Source: Pseudomonadota bacterium (GTDB lineage Bacteria; Pseudomonadota; Gammaproteobacteria; Burkholderiales; UBA9220). From it: DNA of 64,000 nt. How positions within the stretch are numbered: the first letter of the stretch is position 1; the number at the start of each line of letters is the position of its first letter. Positions 22,783 to 31,367 of this stretch are shown piece after piece. The stretch is taken from contig JAJZVC010000007.1 in the NCBI GenBank assembly GCA_021845865.1, positions 18,256-82,255 of the forward strand, given 5' to 3'. The position numbers and the translations under genes are program-made. A model generated the notes under the pieces. It saw nothing but the letters and a program-made list of their open reading frames with translations, searched no databases and was not told the DNA's origin.

Positions 22783-24151
22783 GATGGAGCCCCTTCGGCG
22801 GCATGGCCGGTTTCTTCGTGTCCAACGGTTGCGGATCGAGGGTGCCGACGGTGAGGTTGTCGTCCGTCAGATACTTGCGCGCCACGTCCCGCACCTGTTC
22901 CGGCGTCACCTGCTGCAGCTTGGCGAGGCGCGCATCGATGTCCTTGTAGGACAGGCCGGACAGTTCCATCTGGCCGATGACCATGCCCTGGTAGAACATG
23001 GAATCCCGCTGGTACACCTTGGCCGCTACCACCTGGGAGCGGACCCGGGCCAGCTCCTCCGCGGTGACGCCATCCTTCTTGATGCGCTCCAGTTCGGCGC
23101 GAATAGCCGTTTCCAGGGCGCCGACGGTCTTGCCCTCGCTGGGCGTGCCCTCCACCACGAAAAGTGCGGGGCCGCGGGAGACGGCGTCGTAGCCGGCCCC
23201 CACCTCGCTGGCGACCTGCTGCTCCCGCACCAGGGAGCGGTTGAGGCGGGCCGCCGGATTGCCGTCCAGCACCCCCGCCAGCACCTCCAGGGCGTAGGGC
23301 TCCCAGTCCTTGTCCACATCGCGCAGGACGGGGGCATGGTAGGCCATCAGCAGATAGGGCAGCTTGGCGGGGGCCTTCACCGTTACCCGCTTGGTGCCGT
23401 CCTGTTTCGGTTCCTCCTGGGGCTTGCGCAAGGGCAGGGCGTGGGGCTTGAGCTTGCCGAAATAGGTCTGGGCCAGTTTGAATACCTCGTCCGCCTTCAC
23501 GTCGCCCACCACCACCAGCACCGCGTTGTTGGGGGCGTACCAGCGCCGGTACCAGTCCCGGGCATCGTCCACCGTCATGTGCTGCAGATCGTTCATCCAG
23601 CCGATCACCGGCCGGCGGTAAGGATGCTCCTGGTAGGCGGTGGCCACGGTCTGCTCGTAAACCAGGGACTGGGGCTTGTCCTCGGTGCGCCAGCGCCGCT
23701 CCTCCATCACCACCTTGATTTCCTTGGCGAACTCGTCGGCGGACAGTGCCAGGTTCTGCATCCGGTCCGCTTCCAGGCGGAAAGCCAGGGGCAGCTTGGA
23801 TTTTTCCACCTGTTCGAAGTAGGTGGTGTAGTCGCTGCTGGTGAAAGCGTTTTCGCGCCCCCCCGCCTCGGCGATGATCTTGGAGAATTCCCCCGGCCCC
23901 ACCTTCTTGGTGCCCTTGAACATCATGTGCTCCAGGACATGGGCCACGCCGGTGGTGCCGTTGAATTCGTCGATGCTGCCGGCCTTGTACCAGACCTGGG
24001 AGGCCACCACCGGAGAGCGGTGATCCTCCTTGACGATGACCTTGAGACCGTTGGATAGCGTGCGGTCCACGGTGGCGGCGCTTGCCGTGGCGGCAAGGAA
24101 CGCCAACCCGGCGACGGCGAAGCGGGAAACGCGGAGACGGGGCATAAACAC
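22772..24151 (-). CDS. M16-family zinc peptidase (catalytic)
   Basis: GTTGVAHVLEHMMFKGTKKVGPGEFSKIIAEAGGRENAFTSSDYTTYFE (HXXEH); signal peptide. Confidence 0.95.
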   Translation of the reverse strand: MFMPRLRVSRFAVAGLAFLAATASAATVDRTLSNGLKVIVKEDHRSPVVASQVWYKAGSIDEFNGTTGVAHVLEHMMFKGTKKVGPGEFSKIIAEAGGRENAFTSSDYTTYFEQVEKSKLPLAFRLEADRMQNLALSADEFAKEIKVVMEERRWRTEDKPQSLVYEQTVATAYQEHPYRRPVIGWMNDLQHMTVDDARDWYRRWYAPNNAVLVVVGDVKADEVFKLAQTYFGKLKPHALPLRKPQEEPKQDGTKRVTVKAPAKLPYLLMAYHAPVLRDVDKDWEPYALEVLAGVLDGNPAARLNRSLVREQQVASEVGAGYDAVSRGPALFVVEGTPSEGKTVGALETAIRAELERIKKDGVTAEELARVRSQVVAAKVYQRDSMFYQGMVIGQMELSGLSYKDIDARLAKLQQVTPEQVRDVARKYLTDDNLTVGTLDPQPLDTKKPAMPPKGLHHDF

Positions 24152-24264
24152 CTCTTGTTGGCTGGGCCGGCGGGCGGGTAGCCGCCAACCGGCAATAGGG
24201 CTAGAATTATAACCTCAAAAAATCGGCCGGCCCGCAGGCCGCCAACCCTCTGACTTCCAAAGCG

Positions 24265-25221
24265 ATGCTGAGTTTCCTCAAATCCGACAAGAAACCGTCC
24301 GACGCCCCTTCCGGCGGCTGGATCGCCCGCCTCAAGCAGGGGCTCTCCCGCACCCGGGAGCAGCTCAACCGGCCGGTGTCCGACCTGTTCCGCAGCCACG
24401 CCAAGATCGACGAGGAGCTGTACGAGGAGCTGGAAACCATTCTCCTCACCTCCGACGTGGGGGTGGAGGCCACCCAGTTCCTCCTCGACGACCTGCGTCG
24501 CAGGGTCAAGAAGGAGCGCCTGGAAGACGCCGGCCAGCTCAAGGCCACCCTGCGCCAGTCCCTGGTGGACCTGCTGGAGCCCCTGGCGAAGCCCCTCGAC
24601 ATTTCCACCCACAAACCCTACGTCATCATGCTGGCCGGGGTGAACGGCGCGGGCAAGACCACCACCATCGGCAAGCTGGCGCGCCGTTTCCAGGATGAGG
24701 GCAAGTCCGTGCTGCTGGCCGCCGGCGACACCTTCCGCGCCGCCGCCCGGGAACAACTCGCCGCCTGGGGGGAACGCAACAACGTGCCGGTGATCATGCA
24801 GGAGGGCAACGACGCCGCCGCGGTGATCTTCGACGCCATCCACTCCGCCCGCGCCAAGGGCATCGACGTGGTCCTGGCGGACACCGCCGGCCGCCTGCCG
24901 ACCCAGCTCCACCTGATGGAAGAGCTGAAGAAGATCAAGCGCGTGATCGCCAAGGCCGATCCCAGCGGCCCCCACGAAGTGCTGCTAGTGCTGGATTCCA
25001 ACACCGGCCAGAACGGCCTCGCCCAAGTGAAGGCCTTCGACGACGCCCTGGGGGTCACCGGGCTGGTGCTGACCAAGCTGGACGGCACCGCCAAGGGCGG
25101 CATGATCGCCGCCATCGCCAAGACCCGGCCGGTGCCGGTGCGCTTCATCGGCGTCGGCGAACAGCAGGAAGATCTTCACCCCTTCGCCGCCGACGAATTC
25201 GTCGACGCCCTGTTCGAATGA
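24265..25221 (+). CDS. ftsY: Signal recognition particle receptor FtsY
   Basis: MLAGVNGAGKTTTIGKLARRF; VLADTAGRLPTQLHLMEELKKIKRV; VLTKLDGTAKGG. Confidence 0.98.
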   Translation: MLSFLKSDKKPSDAPSGGWIARLKQGLSRTREQLNRPVSDLFRSHAKIDEELYEELETILLTSDVGVEATQFLLDDLRRRVKKERLEDAGQLKATLRQSLVDLLEPLAKPLDISTHKPYVIMLAGVNGAGKTTTIGKLARRFQDEGKSVLLAAGDTFRAAAREQLAAWGERNNVPVIMQEGNDAAAVIFDAIHSARAKGIDVVLADTAGRLPTQLHLMEELKKIKRVIAKADPSGPHEVLLVLDSNTGQNGLAQVKAFDDALGVTGLVLTKLDGTAKGGMIAAIAKTRPVPVRFIGVGEQQEDLHPFAADEFVDALFE

Positions 25222-25871
25222 TCAGCTTCGACCAGGTCAGCAAGAGCTACCGCGGCGGCCACGAGGCCCTGCGCAACCTCAGCTTCGAAATCGGCGACGG
25301 GGAACTGGTCGTCGTCACCGGCCACACCGGCGCCGGCAAGACCACCCTCCTCAACCTCATCGCCGCCATCGAGCGCCCCACCAGCGGCAGCGTGGTGGTG
25401 AACGGGCAGAATGTCGGCAAAATGCGCCGCTCCGCCATTCCCTACCTGCGGCGCAACCTGGGGCTGATTTTCCAGGATCACAAGCTGCTCTTCGACCGCA
25501 CGGTGTTCGAGAACGTGCTGCTCCCCTTGCAGATCAGCGGCTTCCCCCATGCCGAGGCGGCCAAGCGGGTCCGCGCCGCCCTCGACAAGGTGGGCCTGCT
25601 GGACCGGGAAAAAGCCCATCCCGTCACCCTTTCCGGCGGCGAGCAGCAACGGGTGTGCATCGCCCGCGCCATCGTCAACCGGCCCAGCATCCTCCTGGCC
25701 GACGAACCCACCGGCAACCTGGACCCGGACTACGCCCACGGCATCATCGAGATGTTCCGCTCCTTCCACCAGGTGGGGGTCACCATCCTCATCGCCACCC
25801 ACGACGAGCACCTCATCGCCAGCCTGCCCGCCCGGGTGCTGACCCTGCAGCACGGAGCCCTGCGCCCATGA
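25218..25871 (+). CDS. ftsE: Cell-division ATP-binding protein FtsE
   Basis: [48 protein letters not shown]; follows ftsY. Confidence 0.97.
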   Translation: MISFDQVSKSYRGGHEALRNLSFEIGDGELVVVTGHTGAGKTTLLNLIAAIERPTSGSVVVNGQNVGKMRRSAIPYLRRNLGLIFQDHKLLFDRTVFENVLLPLQISGFPHAEAAKRVRAALDKVGLLDREKAHPVTLSGGEQQRVCIARAIVNRPSILLADEPTGNLDPDYAHGIIEMFRSFHQVGVTILIATHDEHLIASLPARVLTLQHGALRP

Positions 25872-26770
25872 TTTCCGTTCACTGGCACACCCTGCTCCTG
25901 GCGCTGAAGCGCTTCCTGCGCGCCCCCCTGTCCAATCTCCTGACGGTTTTGGTGATCGGCGTGGCCCTGAGCCTCCCCGCGGGACTCTACGCGGTGATCG
26001 ACAACCTGAACCGCCTTGCCGACGGCACGACGGGAGAACCCCAAATCACCCTTTTCCTCCAGACCAGCGCCAGCAAAGGCGATATCGGCGACTTGGCCGA
26101 CCGCCTGCGGAAATTGCCCGGCGTGGGACAGACGGATTTCGTCGGCAAGGACAGCGCCCTCAAGGAACTGGTCAAGAACGCCGGGATCGAGGACCTGGCC
26201 GCCACCCTGGACCACAACCCCCTGCCCGACGCCTTCATCGTCCGCCCCCGCAGCGACAATCCGGTCGAACTGGAGGCCCTGCGCAGTGAACTGGAAAAGC
26301 TGCCCAAGGTGGACAGCGCCCAACTGGATTCCGCCTGGGCCAAGCGCTTTTACGCCCTGCTGCAGGTGGGGCGGCAGGGCGTGACGGTACTGGCCATCCT
26401 GCTGGCCCTGGCCCTGACGGCCATCATCGGCAACACCATCCGCCTGCAAATCCTCACCCTGCGCGATGAAATCGAGGTCAGCACCCTCATCGGCGCCACC
26501 GACGCCTTCATCCGCCGCCCCTTCCTCTATTTCGGCGCGCTCCAGGGCCTGCTGGGAGGCATGGTCGCCTGGCTGGTGGTCGCCGCCAGCCTGTTGCTTC
26601 TCAACTCCGCCGTCGCCGACTTGGCCCAGCAATACGGCACGGCCTTCCGCCTCCAGGTGCCTGGCCCGGGAGGGAGTCTCGGCCTCCTCGGCGGCGCGGC
26701 GCTTCTCGGCTGGCTCGGCGCTTACGTCGCCGTCGGCCGCCATCTGAAGCACCCTGGCCGTCACGGATAG
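25868..26770 (+). CDS. ftsX: Cell-division permease FtsX
   Basis: [47 protein letters not shown]; 4-bp overlap with ftsE. Confidence 0.96.
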   Translation: MISVHWHTLLLALKRFLRAPLSNLLTVLVIGVALSLPAGLYAVIDNLNRLADGTTGEPQITLFLQTSASKGDIGDLADRLRKLPGVGQTDFVGKDSALKELVKNAGIEDLAATLDHNPLPDAFIVRPRSDNPVELEALRSELEKLPKVDSAQLDSAWAKRFYALLQVGRQGVTVLAILLALALTAIIGNTIRLQILTLRDEIEVSTLIGATDAFIRRPFLYFGALQGLLGGMVAWLVVAASLLLLNSAVADLAQQYGTAFRLQVPGPGGSLGLLGGAALLGWLGAYVAVGRHLKHPGRHG

Positions 26771-26810
26771 CCTGGTCATTGCTGGCGAATTATTGAACTT
26801 ACATGCCGAC

Positions 26811-26837
26811 TTGGCACTCTCACCCCGCGAGTGCTAA
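26811..26837 (+). promoter_or_regulatory. CIRCE-like element (HrcA operator) overlapping the putative rpoH promoter
   Basis: TTGGCACTC-tcaccccgc-GAGTGCTAA: one mismatch to TTAGCACTC-N9-GAGTGCTAA; contains -35 TTGGCA and abuts -10 TAAAAT (18-bp spacer). Confidence 0.85.
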
Positions 26838-26864
26838 AATTTTCCCCAAGGAGGTTTGCATACG

Positions 26865-27728
26865 ATGACGACTACCGCTTTGGCCATTCCCACCCCGGCG
26901 TCGGCTTCCAGCCTGGAAAGCTATATCCATGCTGTGCAAAGTTTCCCCATGCTCTCCGTCGAGGAAGAGCGGGATCTGGCAACCCGCTTCCACCAGCGGG
27001 ACGACGTGGAAGCCGCCCGCATGCTGGTGCTTTCCCACTTGCGGCTGGTGGTGAACATTGCCCGGGGCTATCTAGGCTATGGCCTGCCCCATGCCGACCT
27101 GATCCAGGAAGGCAACATCGGCCTGATGAAGGCCGTTCGGCGCTTCGACCCCGAGCGGGGCGTTCGCCTGGTGTCCTTTGCGGTTCACTGGATTCGCGCC
27201 GAGATTCACGACTTCATCCTGCGCAACTGGCGCATGGTCAAGGTGGCCACCACCAAGGCCCAGCGTAAGCTGTTTTTCAACCTGCGCAGCCTGAAGCCGG
27301 GTTCCGACACCTTGAGCCCGAGCGAAGTGGCGTCGATCGCGCAGCAGTTGAACGTCAAGGAAGCCGATGTGGTGGAAATGGAAATGCGCCTCGGTGGACA
27401 GGACATTGCCCTGGAGGGCCATTCCGATAGCGACGAAGACAGCTTCGGCCCCATTGATTACCTGGCCGACCCCCACGATGAACCCTCGGTTGTGCTCGAA
27501 TCCAGCGAAAGCGGCATGCTGCGCGAGCGCGGCCTCGAAAAGGCGTTGCATAAGCTCGACCCCCGCAGCCGCCGCATTGTCGAGGCCCGCTGGCTAACCG
27601 AGGACGCCGGGGCGACCCTGCACGACTTGGCCGCGGAATTCGGCGTTTCCGCGGAACGCATCCGCCAGATCGAACAGAAAGCCTTGCAGCAGATGAAGTC
27701 CGTCATCCGTGAAGAGATCGGGGACTGA
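26865..27728 (+). CDS. rpoH: RNA polymerase sigma-32 factor
   Basis: LSVEEERDLATRFHQRDDVEAARMLVLSHLRLVVNIARGYLGYGLPHADLIQEGNIGLMKAVRRFDPERGVRLVSFAVHWIRAEIHDFILRNWRMVKVATTKAQRKLFFNLR; start set at the ATG after aaggagg. Confidence 0.97.
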   Translation: MTTTALAIPTPASASSLESYIHAVQSFPMLSVEEERDLATRFHQRDDVEAARMLVLSHLRLVVNIARGYLGYGLPHADLIQEGNIGLMKAVRRFDPERGVRLVSFAVHWIRAEIHDFILRNWRMVKVATTKAQRKLFFNLRSLKPGSDTLSPSEVASIAQQLNVKEADVVEMEMRLGGQDIALEGHSDSDEDSFGPIDYLADPHDEPSVVLESSESGMLRERGLEKALHKLDPRSRRIVEARWLTEDAGATLHDLAAEFGVSAERIRQIEQKALQQMKSVIREEIGD

Positions 27729-27747
27729 TTTCCCAGCCATCTCGGCA

Positions 27748-27782
27748 ACAAAAAAGGCGCCGCATTCGCGGCGCCTTTTTTG
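27748..27782. terminator. rpoH intrinsic terminator
   Basis: aaaaaaggcgccgc attc gcggcgcctttttt. Confidence 0.9.
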
Positions 27783-27799
27783 TTTCTTTTGCGGGCTGG

Positions 27800-27889
27800 T
27801 CAGGAAAAAATCACCGACAGCACGCTCAACCAAGAAACAGTAATCAGGGCAATCACAGCCAACATGGGCAAACCGTCTCTGCTAAACAT
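27800..27889 (-). CDS. 29-aa predicted membrane microprotein
   Basis: Not in ORF track. Minus strand ATG at 27889 preceded by ggaggaagcag; translates MFSRDGLPMLAVIALITVSWLSVLSVIFS*. Confidence 0.55.
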   Translation of the reverse strand: MFSRDGLPMLAVIALITVSWLSVLSVIFS

Positions 27890-27949
27890 TCTGCTTCCTC
27901 CCGGTTAAATTAAGTGAGCGGCCAAAAACCACAACGGACTTAGTGTATT

Positions 27950-28135
27950 CTAATTTTCCCCATCCTTCAACCGACGGCGGGGGATCATCGGATCGTCGTC
28001 GTCCATGAGAATGCGTTGGGCCGGCCCCTCCATATCCTCGAACTGCCCGCTTCGCACCGCCCAGAAGAATCCCAGGCCGGCGAAGACGACAATAAACACC
28101 GTCATGCCCAACAAATAAATCAAAACGCCGTTCAT
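27950..28135 (-). CDS. ccoS: cbb3-type cytochrome oxidase assembly protein CcoS
   Basis: MNGVLIYLLGMTVFIVVFAGLGFFWAVRSGQFEDMEGPAQRILMDDD. Confidence 0.95.
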   Translation of the reverse strand: MNGVLIYLLGMTVFIVVFAGLGFFWAVRSGQFEDMEGPAQRILMDDDDPMIPRRRLKDGEN

Positions 28136-28190
28136 AAACCTACCGCCACCGCCCTGTTGAGTAGGCGTCTACTCTACCTTCAGAGGAGGG

Positions 28191-30587
28191 CTAGCGCAAC
28201 CTTAGCGCGTTGACCACCACCACCAGGGAACTGGCGGACATGCCGATGGCCGCCAGCCAGGGGGGGATATAGCCGAACATGGCGAAGGGCACCGCCAGCG
28301 CGTTGTAGCCTATGGCCCAGACGAAGTTCTGGCGCATGATCTGTATGCTTTGGCGACCGGTTTCCAGCGCCTGGACCACGTCGGTCAGATTCTGGGTCAG
28401 CAGGACGATATCGCTGGTGGCGCGCGCCACGTCCGTGCCGCCACCCATGGCGATGGAAACCTGACTGCCGGCCAGCACCGGCGCGTCGTTGACGCCATCG
28501 CCTATCATCGCCACCACGTCGCCGGCCTGCTGGAAGCGCTGCAGCGCTGCCAATTTATCCTCCGGCCGCTGTTCCCAGTAGCGGGACTCGACTCCCAGCT
28601 GTTTGGCCATGTACTCCACGGCCGGTCGCGAATCGCCACTCAATATGGTGACCTTCAGTCCCTGTTCCTTCAGGCCTTCGACCGCCGCCCTGGCCTGGGG
28701 CCGCAATTCATCGGACAGCGCAAAAGCGGCCAGGGGACGCCCTTCATCGCACAGCCAAACCACCGTTGCCCCCGGGGGAATTCCCTCCAGCTCTTCCGCC
28801 GGCGTTACCGCTGACATGCTCCGGTTGCCCAAGGTGAAGCGGACGCCCTCTATCGTGCCCGCGACTCCTTTGCCCGGTATGTTTTGCGCGTCCGCCACCG
28901 TCAGCAGGGGGGCTTTGTTGGCGTACAGGAAGCTGGCAGCCAGGGGGTGCTCTGACGCCTGCTCAAGACTCGCGGCCAGGGCCAGGCACCGGGCCTCGTC
29001 CACGTCGGCCAGCGCGACCGTCTGATGCAGGAACGGCTTGCCGAAAGTCAGCGTTCCGGTTTTGTCGAAGACGACGTGGTTGACGTGGGACATGGTTTCC
29101 AGGGCATGCCCCCGGGTCAAGAGGATGCCGCGCTTCAACAGGCGCGACCCTGCCGCGGCGAAGGCGGCTGGCGCGGCCAACGATAAGGCGCAGGGGCAGG
29201 TCACCACCAGCACGGCAAGACCGACGGGGAAGGCCTTGCTCGGGTCCACCAGCAGCCAACCCACGACGGCCAAGGCCGTCAGGACCAGCAGGCCATACGT
29301 GAAGTAGCCCGCCACCCGGTCCGCCAATTGGGCCAGGCGCGGCTTTTCGGCTTGCGCCCGGTCCAGCATGCGAATGATGCCGGCAATGACCGTGTTTTCC
29401 CCCACTCCGCTTACGCGAAGCTGTAGCGGCCCCTCCAAATTCAAGCTACCGGCGATGGTTCCGGAGCCGACTTCTTTCGGGACCGGACGGCTTTCGCCAG
29501 TAAGAAGCGATTCATCCGCGCTGCTTACCCCTTGCTCCACCACCCCGTCCGCCGGGATGGTTTCTCCCGGTTTCACCAGGACCAAGTCGCCGACTTCCAG
29601 CTCCATCACGGCCACGACCGTTTGCTCCCCATTCTGCAAACGGGTGGCCATGGCGGGCATCAGCTTGAGCAAGTTTTCCGCCGCTTCCGTGGATTTTTCC
29701 CGCGCATTGCGCTCCAGAAAGCGGGTGGTCAGCAGGAATAGGCTGAACATGCATACCGCGTCGTAATAAACCACGCCGCTGTTGTTCAGCGTCATCCAGA
29801 GACTGCCGCCGAAGGCGGATATGATCGCCAGCGTCACCGGCACATCCATGTTCATCTGGCCCGAGCGTATCGCCCTCCATGCGCTCTGATAAAAGGGGAT
29901 GGCGGCATAGAACATGACCGGCAAGGTCATCAGCAGGCTGACGTAGCGCAACAGCACCTTGGTGCTTTCCTCGATGCCGCTGTAATCTCCGGAGTAAAGC
30001 GCCACCGCCAGCATCATCACCTGCATCATGGAGATGCCCGCGACAGCAATGCGGCGGAGGTCCCGCTGCCTTTCCTTTTTGCGCACGTCCTCCTGCTGTT
30101 TGGCATTGAAGGGGTGGGCGCTGTAGCCGAGGAGTTGAATCTCCTTGAGAATCCGGGCCAGGTCTATTTCCCGTTCGTCCCAGGTAACCCGAGCGCGGTG
30201 GTTGGAATAGTTGACCAAGACCTCCCTGACTCCCGGAAGTTGCTGCAGGTGCCGCTCGTTTAGCCACACGCAGGCGGCGCAGGTGATTCCCTCGAGGATG
30301 AGCGAAGCCTGCTTCAGGTGCTCCTCGGGGGTGATGACAAAGCTTTTCTGAATTTCCGGGTGGTTGTAGAGCTCGAGCTTGCGCAGCTCTTCCGGAATGA
30401 CGTCGCGCCCGCTTTGAGGCATGGCGGTGCGGTGATGATAGTAAGCCTCCAGGCCATTATCGACGATGGCCTGCGCCACCGCTTCGCACCCACGGCAGCA
30501 CATGTCGCGCTTTTCGCCCTCGACGACGACGGCAAAAGCCGACCCTTCGGGTACCGGCAGACCGCAGTGGAAGCAATTCTCGGTCAT
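28191..30587 (-). CDS. ccoI: Copper-translocating P-type ATPase for cbb3 assembly (CcoI/FixI)
   Basis: CFHCGLPVP...CCRGCEAVAQAI; VTCPCALSLAAP; VFDKTGTLTFGKP; HMA domain ITCAACVW. Confidence 0.96.
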   Translation of the reverse strand: MTENCFHCGLPVPEGSAFAVVVEGEKRDMCCRGCEAVAQAIVDNGLEAYYHHRTAMPQSGRDVIPEELRKLELYNHPEIQKSFVITPEEHLKQASLILEGITCAACVWLNERHLQQLPGVREVLVNYSNHRARVTWDEREIDLARILKEIQLLGYSAHPFNAKQQEDVRKKERQRDLRRIAVAGISMMQVMMLAVALYSGDYSGIEESTKVLLRYVSLLMTLPVMFYAAIPFYQSAWRAIRSGQMNMDVPVTLAIISAFGGSLWMTLNNSGVVYYDAVCMFSLFLLTTRFLERNAREKSTEAAENLLKLMPAMATRLQNGEQTVVAVMELEVGDLVLVKPGETIPADGVVEQGVSSADESLLTGESRPVPKEVGSGTIAGSLNLEGPLQLRVSGVGENTVIAGIIRMLDRAQAEKPRLAQLADRVAGYFTYGLLVLTALAVVGWLLVDPSKAFPVGLAVLVVTCPCALSLAAPAAFAAAGSRLLKRGILLTRGHALETMSHVNHVVFDKTGTLTFGKPFLHQTVALADVDEARCLALAASLEQASEHPLAASFLYANKAPLLTVADAQNIPGKGVAGTIEGVRFTLGNRSMSAVTPAEELEGIPPGATVVWLCDEGRPLAAFALSDELRPQARAAVEGLKEQGLKVTILSGDSRPAVEYMAKQLGVESRYWEQRPEDKLAALQRFQQAGDVVAMIGDGVNDAPVLAGSQVSIAMGGGTDVARATSDIVLLTQNLTDVVQALETGRQSIQIMRQNFVWAIGYNALAVPFAMFGYIPPWLAAIGMSASSLVVVVNALRLR

Positions 30588-31366
30588 CAGGCTTTGGGCA
30601 CGCTTACGCTCTGCTCTACCTGATAGGCGTCGTCCCCGCTCTGAATATGCAGCTCAACGACCCAGCGGCCAGGCCGGGCGAAGTTTACCTGGCCGCGGTA
30701 AGCGCCAGGGTTTTCCTCTTTTAGCTCTATGTCCTGGTGGCTTTCCGCATTGGCCAAGGGCTGGATGCTTATGACCACCTTGGCGTTTTGCAGCGGCGCG
30801 CCGTCGCGGGTAGCGACCTTAACCTCGACACTCCGGCTGGCGCTCGCTGCCTCGAGGCCATCCACTTCCACTTTCCATCCCAGGCGGCGCTGTTTTTCCT
30901 GGGCACTCATGTGCTGAGCGATGGTTTTCGCCGCTTCCTCGTTGTGCGGCACGACGCCGGAAAACGCAGTGTGGATGGGGCGATCGCTCTTGTTCGGCAG
31001 GAACATTTGCGCGACGTTCGTCGGCAGCCCGCGGATGGAGATCATGACAAACGTAGCCATCAGTGTCGCGAGCACGACGAAGAAGCCGATCAACAGCATC
31101 GGAGCCCAGTGCAGCTTGCCGCTGCCGCCTTGCTTGTTGCTGCTGGCGATGGTAATCACCGTTGCGGCGGCGAGGTACACGGTGATGTGTACCGCCACCA
31201 CGTCGCCTCCTGGCCATTGTTTCGAGGCAAAAACCAGGTAGGCCACTGTCGGCAGCAATCCACTCAATACACCTCGCCAGTAGTTACTGACCTTGACGAA
31301 GCGAAGCAGGAAATGCAGCCCTGCAATTACTAGAATGCCACCGAACAGCGTTTCGATTAGAGTCAT
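30587..31366 (-). CDS. FixH/CcoH-like protein with N-terminal multi-TM extension
   Basis: Four hydrophobic N-terminal segments then FixH-like periplasmic domain (LGWKVEVDGLEAASASRSVEVKVATRDGAPLQNAKVVISIQPLANAESHQDIELKEENPGAYRGQVNFARPGRWVVELHIQ); lies between ccoG and ccoI. Confidence 0.8.
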   Translation of the reverse strand: MTLIETLFGGILVIAGLHFLLRFVKVSNYWRGVLSGLLPTVAYLVFASKQWPGGDVVAVHITVYLAAATVITIASSNKQGGSGKLHWAPMLLIGFFVVLATLMATFVMISIRGLPTNVAQMFLPNKSDRPIHTAFSGVVPHNEEAAKTIAQHMSAQEKQRRLGWKVEVDGLEAASASRSVEVKVATRDGAPLQNAKVVISIQPLANAESHQDIELKEENPGAYRGQVNFARPGRWVVELHIQSGDDAYQVEQSVSVPKA

Positions 31367-31367
31367 A

